From positions 1 through 42,793 of the forward strand of contig DHIO01000006.1 of NCBI GenBank assembly GCA_002403855.1: DNA of 42,793 nucleotides, written 5' to 3'. The notes below the pieces were generated by a model. That model was not told where the DNA came from and searched no databases. It worked only from the letters and a program-made list of their open reading frames with translations. Every line of letters starts with the position of its first letter. The first letter of the stretch is position 1. The position numbers and the translations under genes were made by a program. Of this stretch, positions 24,634-33,372 are shown piece after piece. The DNA is from Acidimicrobiia bacterium UBA4744. Its GTDB lineage: Bacteria > Actinomycetota > Acidimicrobiia > Spongiisociales > UBA4744.

Positions 24634-26676
24634 CTAGCTCGCCGGCACCCGGCCGTACAGAGCGGCCTGGCGTTCTTCGAGCGGCAACCCCTCGATCTCC
24701 TCGAGCCGGGCATCACCGCTCTTACCGAACTGAGTCGGGTCGTATCCGGGTAGACCGAGCGCTTCACGCTTCGCATCGATATGATCGAGCGTTCGCCGGA
24801 TCATCTCCTCGGGATCATCGAGGAACTGCAGCTTGCCGCCGTACAGTTCTTCCCATCCGCTGTCGAAGTAGTCGGCCACCAGGACGCTGTCCGGGATCTT
24901 GTCGCCTCGTCCTTCGACCGGGTTGGAACCGCCCATCATCACATAAGCTCCGGATGCCACACAGTAGGTAGCGATGGACAGCGCTTTCTCGCTCATCCAT
25001 TCCGGGGCGAGGCCGACCGCCGGCACCTCGTTGATGTCGTCCCCCAAGCCGCCTTCCTCGACCATCTGGGTGAGAACGGTCAGAATGCGGGTGTTGTCGA
25101 CGCACGATCCCATGTGGAGAACGGGGGGAATCCCCACCGTCTCGCACACTTCCCGGAGTCCGGGCCCCACTCTGTCCAGGCCGGCATCACCGAGCAGAAA
25201 GCCCATCTTGGCACTGGCGATGGCGCTGCAGCCGGTCTCCACTACCAACACATCCTGCTTGAGTAACTCCTCGGTGATGGTGGTGTGATGGGAGTCGTGC
25301 TGGATGCGGGGGTTGGTACACCCGACGATCGCCGCCACGCCCCGAATCCGTCCCGCCATGATGGCGTCGTTGAGCGGCCGGAACGAGGCCCGGTAGGAAC
25401 CCCCGAGCATGTAGTTGATGTATTCGTGGGAGAAACCCGGGATGAGGGAATTCTTGTAGTCCGGTATCCGGATCTCGCCCCGGTTCTCGTAGTTGTCGAT
25501 GGCCTCCTTGAGAATGTTCTTGGCGATAGACAGTGCGTTGTGCTCATCGAACTCGATGTGCGTCGCGTCCTTGATCCGTACTTTCGGGGATGTCGTGATG
25601 ATCTTGGTATGGAACTCGTCGGCCAGCGTCACCAGGGCCTGCATGATGCACTGCACGTCGACCACCATTGCCTCCACGGCTCCGGTGAGGATCGCCAGCT
25701 CCTGCTGCAGGAAGTTGCCGGCCGCCGGAATCCCTTGACGCATCAGGATCTCGTTGGCCGTACAGCAGATACCGGAGAGGTTTATGCCCTCTGCGCCCGC
25801 GGCTTTGGCGTAGGCGATGATTTCCGGATCCTGCGAAGCAGCTACGACCATCTGGCTCAGGGTGGGTTCGTGTCCGTGGACGACCACGTTCACCATGTCA
25901 TCCTTGAGGACTCCGAGGTTCGCTTCGCCCAGGACCGGGGCGGGTGTGCCGAACAGAATGTCGGAGATGTCGGTGGCGATCATGCTTCCGCCCCACCCAT
26001 CCGCAAGGGAAGTGCGCACCGCGTGGTGGAGGATGTGCGCAGGCTCTTGGTCGTCGCCCATGTGGGTGCGATGGAGCGCCTCGACCACCTCGCGATCGAC
26101 CCCGCGGGGCGTAACCCCGAGTTCATTCCAGATCTTCTTGCGTTTCTCCGGAGCACGCAGCACCGGGGCTAGAGTGCCGCGTTGCTGACCGAACTGATCG
26201 ATGTACAGGTCGGCCAGGTCGTTGGCGATGTCCTCCGGCGAGCGGTCTTCGATGGGGATGTCGTACTTGGCGGCAACGGTCCGCAGCTTGGCGATGTCCC
26301 GAATCGTGTACCCCTCTGCCTCGCCGTTCGCTACGGCCTTGAGGGTGAAGGCCATGTCGCGACCGTGGTCGGAGTGGGCAGCCGAACCGGCCGCAACGGC
26401 CCTGATGAAGTTTCGGGATTGAATCGTATCGATCGTTGCGCCGCAGATGCCCGTCATTCCATCCTTCGTGAGCCGGCATGGGCCCATGCCGCACAGGTCG
26501 CAGCACATCCCCGCCGAACCGATGTTGCACGGCGCCATGGCATCTGCCCGGCTGAAAGCGGTGCCGATTCCCCTGAGATCAGCGAAAGCCAGCATCTCCT
26601 GCGCCGCCGGGTCGACTGATGCCTCCTCCGGACTGCGCCGCTTCTTCCTCGGTATCCTGATTTCCTCTTCTGCCAT
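24634..26676 (-). CDS. acsA: nickel-iron CO dehydrogenase catalytic subunit (AcsA/CooS)
   Basis: This enzyme interconverts CO2 and CO and in this operon feeds CO to acetyl-CoA synthase. The D- and B-cluster cysteines are C50, C58, C59, C62, C67 and C78 (APCNIGSAGMCCDLCGMGPC, GICGA). All likely C-cluster ligands are visible: H267/H269 in VVHGHEP, C304/C305 in SGICCTANE, C343 in VQCIMQ, C453 in VGCTNP, C483 in ETGCSA and C525 in HMGSCVDN. The catalytic lysine is K564 in MSEKALS. At 680 residues it has the normal bacterial length. The last B-cluster spacing is three residues shorter than in Carboxydothermus CODH-II, as far as I recall that sequence. It lies 14 bases after the HMA-fold gene and 14 before acsB. 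Confidence 0.96.
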   Translation of the reverse strand: MAEEEIRIPRKKRRSPEEASVDPAAQEMLAFADLRGIGTAFSRADAMAPCNIGSAGMCCDLCGMGPCRLTKDGMTGICGATIDTIQSRNFIRAVAAGSAAHSDHGRDMAFTLKAVANGEAEGYTIRDIAKLRTVAAKYDIPIEDRSPEDIANDLADLYIDQFGQQRGTLAPVLRAPEKRKKIWNELGVTPRGVDREVVEALHRTHMGDDQEPAHILHHAVRTSLADGWGGSMIATDISDILFGTPAPVLGEANLGVLKDDMVNVVVHGHEPTLSQMVVAASQDPEIIAYAKAAGAEGINLSGICCTANEILMRQGIPAAGNFLQQELAILTGAVEAMVVDVQCIMQALVTLADEFHTKIITTSPKVRIKDATHIEFDEHNALSIAKNILKEAIDNYENRGEIRIPDYKNSLIPGFSHEYINYMLGGSYRASFRPLNDAIMAGRIRGVAAIVGCTNPRIQHDSHHTTITEELLKQDVLVVETGCSAIASAKMGFLLGDAGLDRVGPGLREVCETVGIPPVLHMGSCVDNTRILTVLTQMVEEGGLGDDINEVPAVGLAPEWMSEKALSIATYCVASGAYVMMGGSNPVEGRGDKIPDSVLVADYFDSGWEELYGGKLQFLDDPEEMIRRTLDHIDAKREALGLPGYDPTQFGKSGDARLEEIEGLPLEERQAALYGRVPAS

Positions 26677-26690
26677 GGTCTAGTTCTCCC

Positions 26691-27077
26691 TCATTCATCC
26701 ATCGTGGGAACGGTTCCCATGCCCGGACACGGCCAGAGTGGCCTGCCCGTATTGATGATTTCCTGCCCAAAAGCGACCGCCGTTCCGGCCGCTTCATAGG
26801 CTGCGCTATGCCGGAAATAGGTCGTACCGTCTCGACCGACCGCCGGTTGACCCGATTCGGCCGGTACGGAGAGATCTCCGAGGTACCCGGCCGCCTCGAG
26901 CACCTCCATGAGATCGTCTTGTGACGTCTTGTCCGGGTCGTACTCGACCTGAACCGTCTGGAAAGCACTGGACGCGTTGATCGTCTCCACTCCGGGGATC
27001 TCAAAAAGGATCCGCCGGACCTCGACCACGTGGTGGTCGGCGTACATGATCGGCACTTCGATCGCGACCGACGTCAT
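26691..27077 (-). CDS. HMA-fold protein without CxxC, first gene of the CODH/ACS operon
   Basis: Residues 3-66 of this 128-residue protein read as a heavy-metal-associated domain (beta-alpha-beta-beta-alpha-beta): VAIEVPIMYADHHVVEVRRILFEIPGVETINASSAFQTVQVEYDP, ending EAAGYLG. Where metal-carrying members have M-x-C-x-x-C, this one has M11-Y-A-D-H-H16, so both cysteines are missing and two histidines are near. After a polar linker, a C-terminal segment (TTYFRHSAAYEAAGTAVAFG; GRPLWPCPGMGTVP) holds the only cysteine, C117. The gene leads the operon, 14 bases before acsA, with ATG 27077 after GGGGGG. The place suggests a nickel or copper chaperone, an assembly factor or a small subunit; all of these are inference. 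The long domain tail is not typical of simple copper chaperones. Confidence 0.8.
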   Translation of the reverse strand: MTSVAIEVPIMYADHHVVEVRRILFEIPGVETINASSAFQTVQVEYDPDKTSQDDLMEVLEAAGYLGDLSVPAESGQPAVGRDGTTYFRHSAAYEAAGTAVAFGQEIINTGRPLWPCPGMGTVPTMDE

Positions 27078-27437
27078 GTCTACCCCCCGCTATCGGACTG
27101 CTCCGGGTCGGGGGTGCGGGCCTTTGGTCCTGCAACCTCGCCCTGCTCGGTACTCATTATTCGGGAAATTCTACGTCTCTGTTTGTGGTCAGACTACTCA
27201 CGAAAGCACTCGCCGGAACGGGGCCGAATGGCCGTATTCGCATTGCCAACTGCCCCTGCGGACAGATGATGGTTTGCTCATTACCTCGCCATTCGATTGT
27301 GACCCTGGGCCCCGGCAGGTCCGCCGCGCCGACGTCACGCTATCACCGCCGAGGAGCAGCCTTGTTTCAATCCGAACCCGACGAGAGGCTGCCCGGCGCC
27401 GGCTGCGCCACCCGCGCCCGGATCGGGTCTTTGGGGC
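27078..27437. other. 360-base promoter region of the CODH/ACS operon
   Basis: No gene is convincing here. The minus-strand promoter of the 14-kb operon should lie between 27078 and about 27300. GGCCgaatGGCC near 27222 is a short palindrome. TTGTGG...CTCACGAA near 27180-27201 vaguely recalls a Rex-type site but has the wrong spacing. I could not find a clear -35/-10 pair, a FNR site or a riboswitch. Confidence 0.35.
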
Positions 27438-27578
27438 GTGTTGGTCCTGGGGCTCATCTCTCTCTTCTACTCCCGGAACTGGTTATTGGTGCTCATCATC
27501 ATCGGGTTGGTGGCCCTGGCGGCAGGTATCGGCGGGATCACCGGCACGCTTTACAGCCGAGGAACCGGCGAACGGTGA
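27438..27578 (+). CDS. possible 46-aa membrane protein, perhaps a frame-disrupted longer one
   Basis: From GTG 27438 the frame gives two hydrophobic stretches split by YSRNW (VLVLGLISLF and LLVLIIIGLVALAAGIGGI), then a short basic end (LYSRGTGER). The frame continues upstream to 27303 as a Pro/Ala-rich stretch (PAPAAPPAPGSG) but has no ATG, GTG or TTG there, and no ribosome-binding site precedes 27438. The true start may lie in another frame beyond an indel. I do not recognise a family. Confidence 0.35.
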   Translation: MLVLGLISLFYSRNWLLVLIIIGLVALAAGIGGITGTLYSRGTGER

Positions 27579-27837
27579 GCAGGCTCTGCTCCCGGGTCGG
27601 CAGCCCCGGGAAGTGAGTGGTCCGGCGACCCATTCGTGCCTGGTCGAGGTGCACGTCACAGGTCGTCCGGGCGGGTGGGACTGCCGGCTCAGCCCCGGCG
27701 GCGGCGCCTGCACGGGCGATCGCCAACGATCCTGCCCGACTGCCGATACCTCTTTCGGCTGCCGGGGCACGGCCCAGCATCTTTCGGGTGTTTCGCCAAG
27801 GGAGTGGGGAGTGAGTCGGGTCACTAGCGTTGGTGGC

Positions 27838-29100
27838 ATGGAAGACCCCGGAAGCGTGCTGCTTGCACTTGTGGCGGCTACCGGTCTCGGCGCGGTGATC
27901 GGCCTGGAGCGTCAAGTCGATCAGCATTCCACCGCAGACGCCTCGGCCGGAGTCCGAACGTTCGCGTTGTTCGGTCTGTGGGGCGCAGCTACGGGGTTCT
28001 TTGCAGAGATGTACGGTGCCGCGGCTTTTGTGGTGGGAGCTGCCGCGTTCGCGGCAATGATCGTTACCTCGTACATCCTGTTCGCCGCCGGAACCAGGGA
28101 CTGGGGAATCACTACCGAATTCGCGGGTTTCGGGGCCTTTGCCGTCGGCGTCCTGGTGTGGAACGAACAGGTGATCGTGGCGGCCGCCGTCGCAGTTGGG
28201 ATTGCGGCCCTCCTGCGGGCCAAAGAATGGTTGCACGACCTCACCGACAGGTTCTCGGACGAGGACGTCCGGGCGGTGCTGCAGTTCGCGGTGCTCACCG
28301 CGGTGGTCTTGCCTTTGTTGCCCGATCAGGACTACGGACCGTTCGAGGCTTTCAATCCCCGTCGGGTCTGGTTGATGGTGGTCTTCGTGGCCGCCATCGG
28401 TCTGGCCGGCTATGTCGCCCTGCGCTTCAAGGGCGAACGGGGGCTCGGGGTGACGGGCCTGTTGGGGGGGTTGATCTCGTCCACGGCCGTGACGCTCGGG
28501 TTCTCCAAGATGTCGAAAGATCAGCCTCGGTTGCAAACCGCTCTGGTCGCCGGTATCACCGCCGCCTCCGGGCTCATGTATGCAAGGGTGCTCGTCGAAG
28601 CCTTCGTGTTTGCCCCCGACATGGCCCTGAAGCTGGCCGTACCACTCGTGGTGCTCTTCGTCTTGGTCGAAGGAGCGGCAATCTACTGGTGGACCCGCCC
28701 GCTTGAAGCAAGACCCGGAGCTTCCGAAATCAAACTGCAGAACCCGGTGACCCTCAAGTCGGCTCTGCAGTTTGCGGCCTTGTACGCCGCCGTGATCTTC
28801 GTCGCCAAGGTCTTGATCGATCGAGCGTCGGAAGCCGCTCTCAGCGTGGTGGGGGCGGTGAGCGGCATCAACGACGTCGACGCCATCACGCTGGCGATGG
28901 CCGACGAAGTAGCCCGCCAGGGTCTTGATCCGACCTTCGCCGCCCAGGCCGTCCTCGCGGCGGTCGTCGTCAACACGCTGGTCAAAGCAGGAATGGCAGT
29001 CGTGCTGGGCAGCAAAGGTCTCGGACGAGCGGTGGCCATCACGCTGGTGCCGGCCGCCGTCCTCGGTGGTGTCGCCTGGATCCTGTTGGCAACAGGGTGA
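27838..29100 (+). CDS. MgtC/SapB-DUF4010 family membrane protein
   Basis: This 420-residue protein is nearly all membrane helices, roughly 11-12 by eye. The N-terminal third has the MgtC/SapB signature (ATGLGAVIGLERQ, then AGVRTFALFGLWGAATGFF). The rest is the DUF4010 part (AVLTAVVLPLLPDQDYGPFEAFNPRRVWLMVVF; GVTGLLGGLISSTAVTLGFS). Members with this layout are common in environmental bacteria; their role is unproven, with magnesium or envelope stress suggested from MgtC. I chose ATG 27838 because the family starts there; upstream frame is nonsense. The Nif3 gene starts 16 bases downstream, so it probably heads a four-gene run to 31456. Confidence 0.9.
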   Translation: MEDPGSVLLALVAATGLGAVIGLERQVDQHSTADASAGVRTFALFGLWGAATGFFAEMYGAAAFVVGAAAFAAMIVTSYILFAAGTRDWGITTEFAGFGAFAVGVLVWNEQVIVAAAVAVGIAALLRAKEWLHDLTDRFSDEDVRAVLQFAVLTAVVLPLLPDQDYGPFEAFNPRRVWLMVVFVAAIGLAGYVALRFKGERGLGVTGLLGGLISSTAVTLGFSKMSKDQPRLQTALVAGITAASGLMYARVLVEAFVFAPDMALKLAVPLVVLFVLVEGAAIYWWTRPLEARPGASEIKLQNPVTLKSALQFAALYAAVIFVAKVLIDRASEAALSVVGAVSGINDVDAITLAMADEVARQGLDPTFAAQAVLAAVVVNTLVKAGMAVVLGSKGLGRAVAITLVPAAVLGGVAWILLATG

Positions 29101-29116
29101 GTACCATCACCTTCCT

Positions 29117-30205
29117 ATGAAGGTTGGACGGCTCCTTGCTCGAATAGGTCAAGTGGCACCGTGGGACAAGGCAGCCGATTGGGACACAGTCGGCCTGCAG
29201 CTCGGTGACCCTCTCGACGAGGCCGGCACCGTGGCCGTCTGCCACGAAGTGACCGAATCGGTAGTCGCCAGGGTCGAGGATATGGGGCTCGATCTGCTGG
29301 TGACCTATCACCCGCTGCTCTTTAGGCCGACGGTTCGGCTGGTCGCCGGATCCTCACCTGCCGGGCGCGCCTACCGTCTCATTCGGGCGGGAGCCGCCCT
29401 GGCTGTGGTCCATACCAACTTCGACGTTGCGTCGGGCGGCGTAGCCGATGCACTCGCCCACTCTCTCGGGTTGATCGACGCGACCGGGTTCGGCCCGGTC
29501 GACGGAGGTGAATCGATGAAAGTGGTCACCTTCGTTCCGGCGGAGTCCGCCGATCTGGTGGCGGATGCCATGGCCGCAGCAGGCGGCGGAACGATCGGCA
29601 ACTACTCGCGTTGCTCCTATCGGACCGAGGGCACCGGCGCTTTTTTCGCCGGCGACGGGGCAACTCCGGTGACGGGAGCGGCAGGGACGCTCAGCCGGGA
29701 AGCAGAGGTCCGCGTGGAGATGACCGTGTCGTCCCTCCATCGGGATGCCGTGATCCGGGCTCTGGTGAGTGCCCATCCCTACGAAGAGCCGGCGTTTGAC
29801 ATCTATCCGACGGCGGCCAACCTCGGGTTGGCGGGCCGTGTGGGTAGTCCGGATCAGCCCATTCGCCTTCAGGACCTGGTCGACAGGATCGCCGGTGCGT
29901 TGGGCGACCGGGGGTTGCGGGTCGGCGGCGATCCGGCACGGTCGGTCGGCAGAGTGGCGGTCGTCCCCGGCTCCGGCTCGTCGTACATCAGGGCGGCCGT
30001 TGCGGCAGGGGCCGACGCATTCGTCACCGGCGATGTCGGCCACCACCGGATGGTCGAGGCGGCCGACCGCGGCATGGCGATCGTCGACCCGGGGCATTTG
30101 GCGACCGAGTTCCCGGGGGTGGAGAAGCTGTACGCTCTGGTAGCGGGTATCGTGCCTGGGGCCGTTGACCTCACACGTTCCACCCGCGGAGAACCCAGCC
30201 GATGA
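29117..30205 (+). CDS. Nif3-like dinuclear metal centre protein
   Basis: Nif3/YqfO-type proteins form hexameric rings with a two-metal site and are related to GTP cyclohydrolase I type 2; their cellular role is unsettled. The 362-residue sequence has metal-site motifs LLVTYHPLLF (about 54-63) and VVHTNFDVASGGV (about 97-109), and near the end TGDVGHHRMVEAADRGMAIVDPGHLATE. The middle insert (about 130-245), with HPYEEPAFDIYP, is the PII/CutA-like domain seen in the longer members. ATG 29117 lies 16 bases after the upstream stop, and the stop overlaps the next ATG by four bases (ATGA), so it is coupled to the zinc-ribbon gene, a common actinobacterial pairing. Confidence 0.93.
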   Translation: MKVGRLLARIGQVAPWDKAADWDTVGLQLGDPLDEAGTVAVCHEVTESVVARVEDMGLDLLVTYHPLLFRPTVRLVAGSSPAGRAYRLIRAGAALAVVHTNFDVASGGVADALAHSLGLIDATGFGPVDGGESMKVVTFVPAESADLVADAMAAAGGGTIGNYSRCSYRTEGTGAFFAGDGATPVTGAAGTLSREAEVRVEMTVSSLHRDAVIRALVSAHPYEEPAFDIYPTAANLGLAGRVGSPDQPIRLQDLVDRIAGALGDRGLRVGGDPARSVGRVAVVPGSGSSYIRAAVAAGADAFVTGDVGHHRMVEAADRGMAIVDPGHLATEFPGVEKLYALVAGIVPGAVDLTRSTRGEPSR

Positions 30206-30915
30206 ACGAGTTCCAGAGCCTTCACGACCTGCTCGATCTGCAGATTGTCGACCTCGACATCGACCGGTTGCTTCATCAGCGCCAATCTCTCCCCGAACTC
30301 GACGATTACCGGGCGGCCCACGCCCGGAGCGAGCAGATCGGGGCGAGACTGGCGGCGATCTCCGACGAGTTCAGGCAGATCAGCCTCGAGGAGGACAAGG
30401 CCGAGGGCGAGCTCGAGTTGCTGGAGCAGAAGGTTCACCAACAGGAGCAGCGGCTGTTTGCCGGGGGCCTGAGCGCTCGAGAGACGGAGAATCTCCGCTT
30501 GGAGGTCCAATCTCTCAGAAATCGGGAAAGCACCATGGAAGACGAGGTTCTGGTACTTCTCGATCGGCGGGAAGAGCTGGAATCCGAGGTGGCCGCCATC
30601 AAGGTCGAACTGGAATCCGCGCAGACCGAAGAGCAACGGCTCGAAGCCATCATCGCCGCCGAGTGGGGGAAGTTCGACGCCGAGATAGCCAAGAAAGAAG
30701 TCAGGAAGAGCGAGATGGTTCCGCTCATCGACCCCCAACTGCTGGAACTGTACGAGCAGCTGCGGGAACACAAGGAAGGTGTGGCCATTGGTCGTCTGGA
30801 AGACGGCGGGATCTGTGGCGGATGTCACCTCCGCCTGTCGACCGCCGAACAGAGACAGGTGCTGACCGAAGACCTTCCTCGCTGCCTCCACTGCCGGCGG
30901 ATTCTCGCGCCGTGA
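30202..30915 (+). CDS. coiled-coil C4 zinc-ribbon protein
   Basis: This 237-residue protein is a long helical hairpin (about 1-190, rich in E, R, L and Q) followed by a C4 zinc ribbon (ICGGCHLRLS and RCLHCRRIL). This build matches the CdsZ/Cgl-type proteins found next to nif3 in actinobacteria, chlamydiae and others. They are proposed to bind nucleic acid or to link transcription and RNA processes; function is not settled. It is coupled to nif3 through an ATGA overlap. The YdjM-like gene follows 16 bases downstream. Confidence 0.9.
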   Translation: MNEFQSLHDLLDLQIVDLDIDRLLHQRQSLPELDDYRAAHARSEQIGARLAAISDEFRQISLEEDKAEGELELLEQKVHQQEQRLFAGGLSARETENLRLEVQSLRNRESTMEDEVLVLLDRREELESEVAAIKVELESAQTEEQRLEAIIAAEWGKFDAEIAKKEVRKSEMVPLIDPQLLELYEQLREHKEGVAIGRLEDGGICGGCHLRLSTAEQRQVLTEDLPRCLHCRRILAP

Positions 30916-30931
30916 ACCCTCCCGGTCATCG

Positions 30932-31456
30932 ATGATTCTGTGGCATATCGGTGCGACCATCGCCATCTTCAGGTACGTGTTTCGTGACCCGAAGGTCGAC
31001 CTACGGTTCCTGGCACTGGGTGCCATCCTGCCCGACCTGATAGACAAGCCGCTCGGCACAATCCTCTTCCCGTCATTGTTCAACGGCAACAGCCAGGCAA
31101 TCGGTCACACTCTTTTCTTTTCGGTGGTACTGATGACTGTGGTGTTGTTGACCACCCGCCGCGGTAGGGTGCGCCGGCAGTGGATGGCATTGGCAGTCGG
31201 CTCGTTGATCCACCTGCTTCTCGATGCCATGTGGACCGTCCAGGAGACTTTGCTGTGGCCCGCCTTCGGATGGGGCTTCCCGCCGGGATCACCTGAGTAC
31301 TGGACGGGTCTTCTGGAGCGGCTCGTCTCTGATCCGTGGCGCATCATTCAGGAATTGGTCGCGCTCGGGTATCTCATCTACCTGTACCGCAAAGCCCGGC
31401 TGAATGATCCGGATCGGCGGTCCGAGTTGCTGCGTACCGGTCGGGTAGCAGCCTGA
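30932..31456 (+). CDS. YdjM-like membrane-bound metal-dependent hydrolase family protein
   Basis: The 174-residue protein has 4-5 membrane helices and the family's His/Asp residues at helix ends: WHIGATIAI at the start, LGAILPDLIDKP, AIGHTLFFS and LIHLLLDAMW. This pattern fits the DUF457/YdjM group, called metal-dependent hydrolases on weak grounds. ATG 30932 lies 16 bases after the zinc-ribbon gene with no strong ribosome-binding site (CGGTCATCG). It ends convergent with the TauE-type permease, 10 bases apart. Confidence 0.8.
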   Translation: MILWHIGATIAIFRYVFRDPKVDLRFLALGAILPDLIDKPLGTILFPSLFNGNSQAIGHTLFFSVVLMTVVLLTTRRGRVRRQWMALAVGSLIHLLLDAMWTVQETLLWPAFGWGFPPGSPEYWTGLLERLVSDPWRIIQELVALGYLIYLYRKARLNDPDRRSELLRTGRVAA

Positions 31457-31466
31457 AGAGCTTCGC

Positions 31467-32261
31467 CTACCTTTCGACGGTTCGGGCCCGGCGCCTCTGG
31501 TGGAGGAGCATTCGCATCGCCAAGACCAGCAGCAAACCGGCGAAGAGGCGCCGCAACAGCAATGGGTCGAGGCCCAGTGCCCAGCCGGCGCCCGTCAACC
31601 CACCGATGATGCCGCCGGCGCCCACCGCGCCGGCGGTTCGCCAGTCGATTCTGCCGGCCCGGGTATGCACCACCGCAGCGACAATCGTGGTGGGGACCAT
31701 GGCCGCGAGCGAGGTTCCTTGCGCGATACGCTGATCCATCCCGAAAAGGCCGGCGAGGGTCGGAACGAACACGAGGCCGCCTCCGCCGCCGAGGATGGCG
31801 GCGAGAAGACCGGCAAACGTCCCGGCCGTCAAGAGAGCGAGGATTGACAGCAGAGTCAGGTCGATCGATGTGACGAACACCTCCGATCCGGCAGCTTCGA
31901 CGGGAACCAACAGCCTGACGGCCGAGGCGACCATCACCAGCACGAACACCCGGGTGAGCCACTCAGGCGAGATCCGATCGATGATCCGGGCTCCGACCAA
32001 GGCTCCGATCCCCGCTCCGGCGAACAGCGCAACCCCGGCGGGCCAATCCACCGACTCGGCGACCGCAAAACGAGCCAGAGCAGCGCCGGCCATGGCCACT
32101 ATGGCGGCACCCGACGTCGGATGAGCGCAGTGAGGCGGCAGCCCGATCAGCAGCACGAGGCCGGGTACCACCAGGATGCCTCCGCCGATACCAAAGAGTC
32201 CGCCGGTGATTCCGGCTGCCACACCGATCAGGGCCGATAGAAAGTAGCGGCGCGTACTCAC
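31467..32261 (-). CDS. TauE/SafE family membrane permease
   Basis: This 264-residue protein has about eight membrane helices. Each half carries the family repeat: AAGITGGLFGIGGGILVVPGLVLLIGLP near the start, and AGLLAAILGGGGGLVFVPTLAGLFG in the second half. TauE/SafE proteins export or import sulfite, sulfoacetate and related anions; the substrate here is unknown. The start is GTG 32261 with no clear ribosome-binding site, and it diverges from the lipoprotein gene at 32413. It has no neighbour in sulfur metabolism. Confidence 0.92.
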   Translation of the reverse strand: MSTRRYFLSALIGVAAGITGGLFGIGGGILVVPGLVLLIGLPPHCAHPTSGAAIVAMAGAALARFAVAESVDWPAGVALFAGAGIGALVGARIIDRISPEWLTRVFVLVMVASAVRLLVPVEAAGSEVFVTSIDLTLLSILALLTAGTFAGLLAAILGGGGGLVFVPTLAGLFGMDQRIAQGTSLAAMVPTTIVAAVVHTRAGRIDWRTAGAVGAGGIIGGLTGAGWALGLDPLLLRRLFAGLLLVLAMRMLLHQRRRARTVER

Positions 32262-32412
32262 AGACGCGCAGTGTACGGCTCGCGGAGTTGCGAGCTGAGG
32301 CCGCCGACAAGCGACGGGTCTGATCGTCGCGTGGCCCTTTGATGCTCACTGCTAGGAATCTGCACGGTGCCGGGCTTCCTGGGCTATGCCGACCAGCAGC
32401 TAAAGTGCCGCG

Positions 32413-33093
32413 GTGAGGTTGGCCGTTCTTGCCGTGGGACTGTTCATGCTGGCCGTTGCCGCCTGCACGACGGCCTCCCAGCCGGGTTCAACTACAACGA
32501 CGACATTGGCAGGTGCCAGCTCTCCGGAAGACGCTCTCACGGCGCTCTTCGACGCCGTCGGACGCGGCGAGTACCAGGATACGGCCGTCCTGACTTTCGA
32601 TGATCAACTGGCACTGCTGGTTTCGCTAGAGGGATACGACAGTGCCGACACCGCCTCGATGCTGACGGACGGATTGCCTGATTCGGTTCGCGACAGCTTC
32701 TGGGAGTCGTTTGCGGCGGGATTTCTCACCTTTTCCGAGGAGGATCTATCCGGTGTCTTGATCGGAGAGAGCGAGGAGTTCTCTGTCGAAGGGAAAGGGT
32801 TCGCCACCGTCGCGGTGGCTCTTCGTGAATCGGGAAGCTCCGGGAATTGGATTGCGCGTCGGGATTCGCAGGGACGGTGGCGACTGGACCTCTTCGCGAC
32901 GTTTGGCCCGTCGTTTGCTTCACCGCTCCGCGAGTGGGTCGCAGAACTCGGCTCGGATCCAGATTCCGAGATGGCCCGAGGTGCGCTTGCCGATCAGCGA
33001 GCCAGTCTCCTGGCTGCCCTGCAGGCGCAACCGTTTGGACCCATCGGATCCGAGACCATGGCAGAAGTAGACCGGCTGCTGGTTGAGTCCTGA
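32413..33093 (+). CDS. lipoprotein of unknown function
   Basis: GTG 32413 gives a typical lipoprotein signal (MRLAVLAVGLFMLAVAAC, lipobox LAVAAC with the acylated cysteine at about 18). A Thr-rich spacer (GSTTTTTLAG) follows, then a domain of about 190 residues starting SSPEDALTALFDAVGRGEYQD. That start resembles NTF2-like/DUF4878-type outer-surface domains. The rest is acidic with alternating helices and strands (VAVALRESGSSGNWIARR; GRWRLDLFATFGPSF). It has 226 residues and is a single-gene unit. Function is unknown. Confidence 0.75.
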   Translation: MRLAVLAVGLFMLAVAACTTASQPGSTTTTTLAGASSPEDALTALFDAVGRGEYQDTAVLTFDDQLALLVSLEGYDSADTASMLTDGLPDSVRDSFWESFAAGFLTFSEEDLSGVLIGESEEFSVEGKGFATVAVALRESGSSGNWIARRDSQGRWRLDLFATFGPSFASPLREWVAELGSDPDSEMARGALADQRASLLAALQAQPFGPIGSETMAEVDRLLVES

Positions 33094-33097
33094 ACTC

Positions 33098-33343
33098 CTA
33101 GTCGGTAGTCAGGAACGCCTCTACCTTGTCCTGAGCGGCCTCCATGATCTGACTGGTCAGCGTCTGCAAGGCGCGGGCGATGGCCAGTTCTTCGCCGATC
33201 ACCGGCATCGGCGGGTCGATCGGGTTGCGGCGGGCCTTGCCCATAGCCTCAAAATGGTCACCCCGCAGATTGAGGACTGCGTGAGCGACCGTTTCGATAT
33301 CGTCCTCCGATAGGTGGAGGTTGAGTGTCACGTCCTTTTCCAT
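33098..33343 (-). CDS. small conserved-looking hypothetical protein, 81 aa
   Basis: I do not recognise the family. The protein is acidic, soluble and mostly helical after a short strand (KDVTLNLHLSEDDIETVAHAVLNLRGDHFEAMGKARRNP). The middle has the proline-rich turn IDPPMPVIGEE, then a helix (LAIARALQTLTSQIMEAAQDKVEAFL). ATG 33343 is preceded by AAAGGGG. It sits 29 bases after the gene ending at 33373, on the same strand, so the two may be cotranscribed. Confidence 0.65.
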   Translation of the reverse strand: MEKDVTLNLHLSEDDIETVAHAVLNLRGDHFEAMGKARRNPIDPPMPVIGEELAIARALQTLTSQIMEAAQDKVEAFLTTD

Positions 33344-33372
33344 GCGAGCCCCTTTCGGTCCACCCTCAACGT

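Noticed and set aside
27180..27201. Rex-like palindrome upstream of the CODH/ACS operon
   Set aside because: TTGTG and CACGAA half-sites are too far apart, and the inner bases do not fit the Rex consensus.
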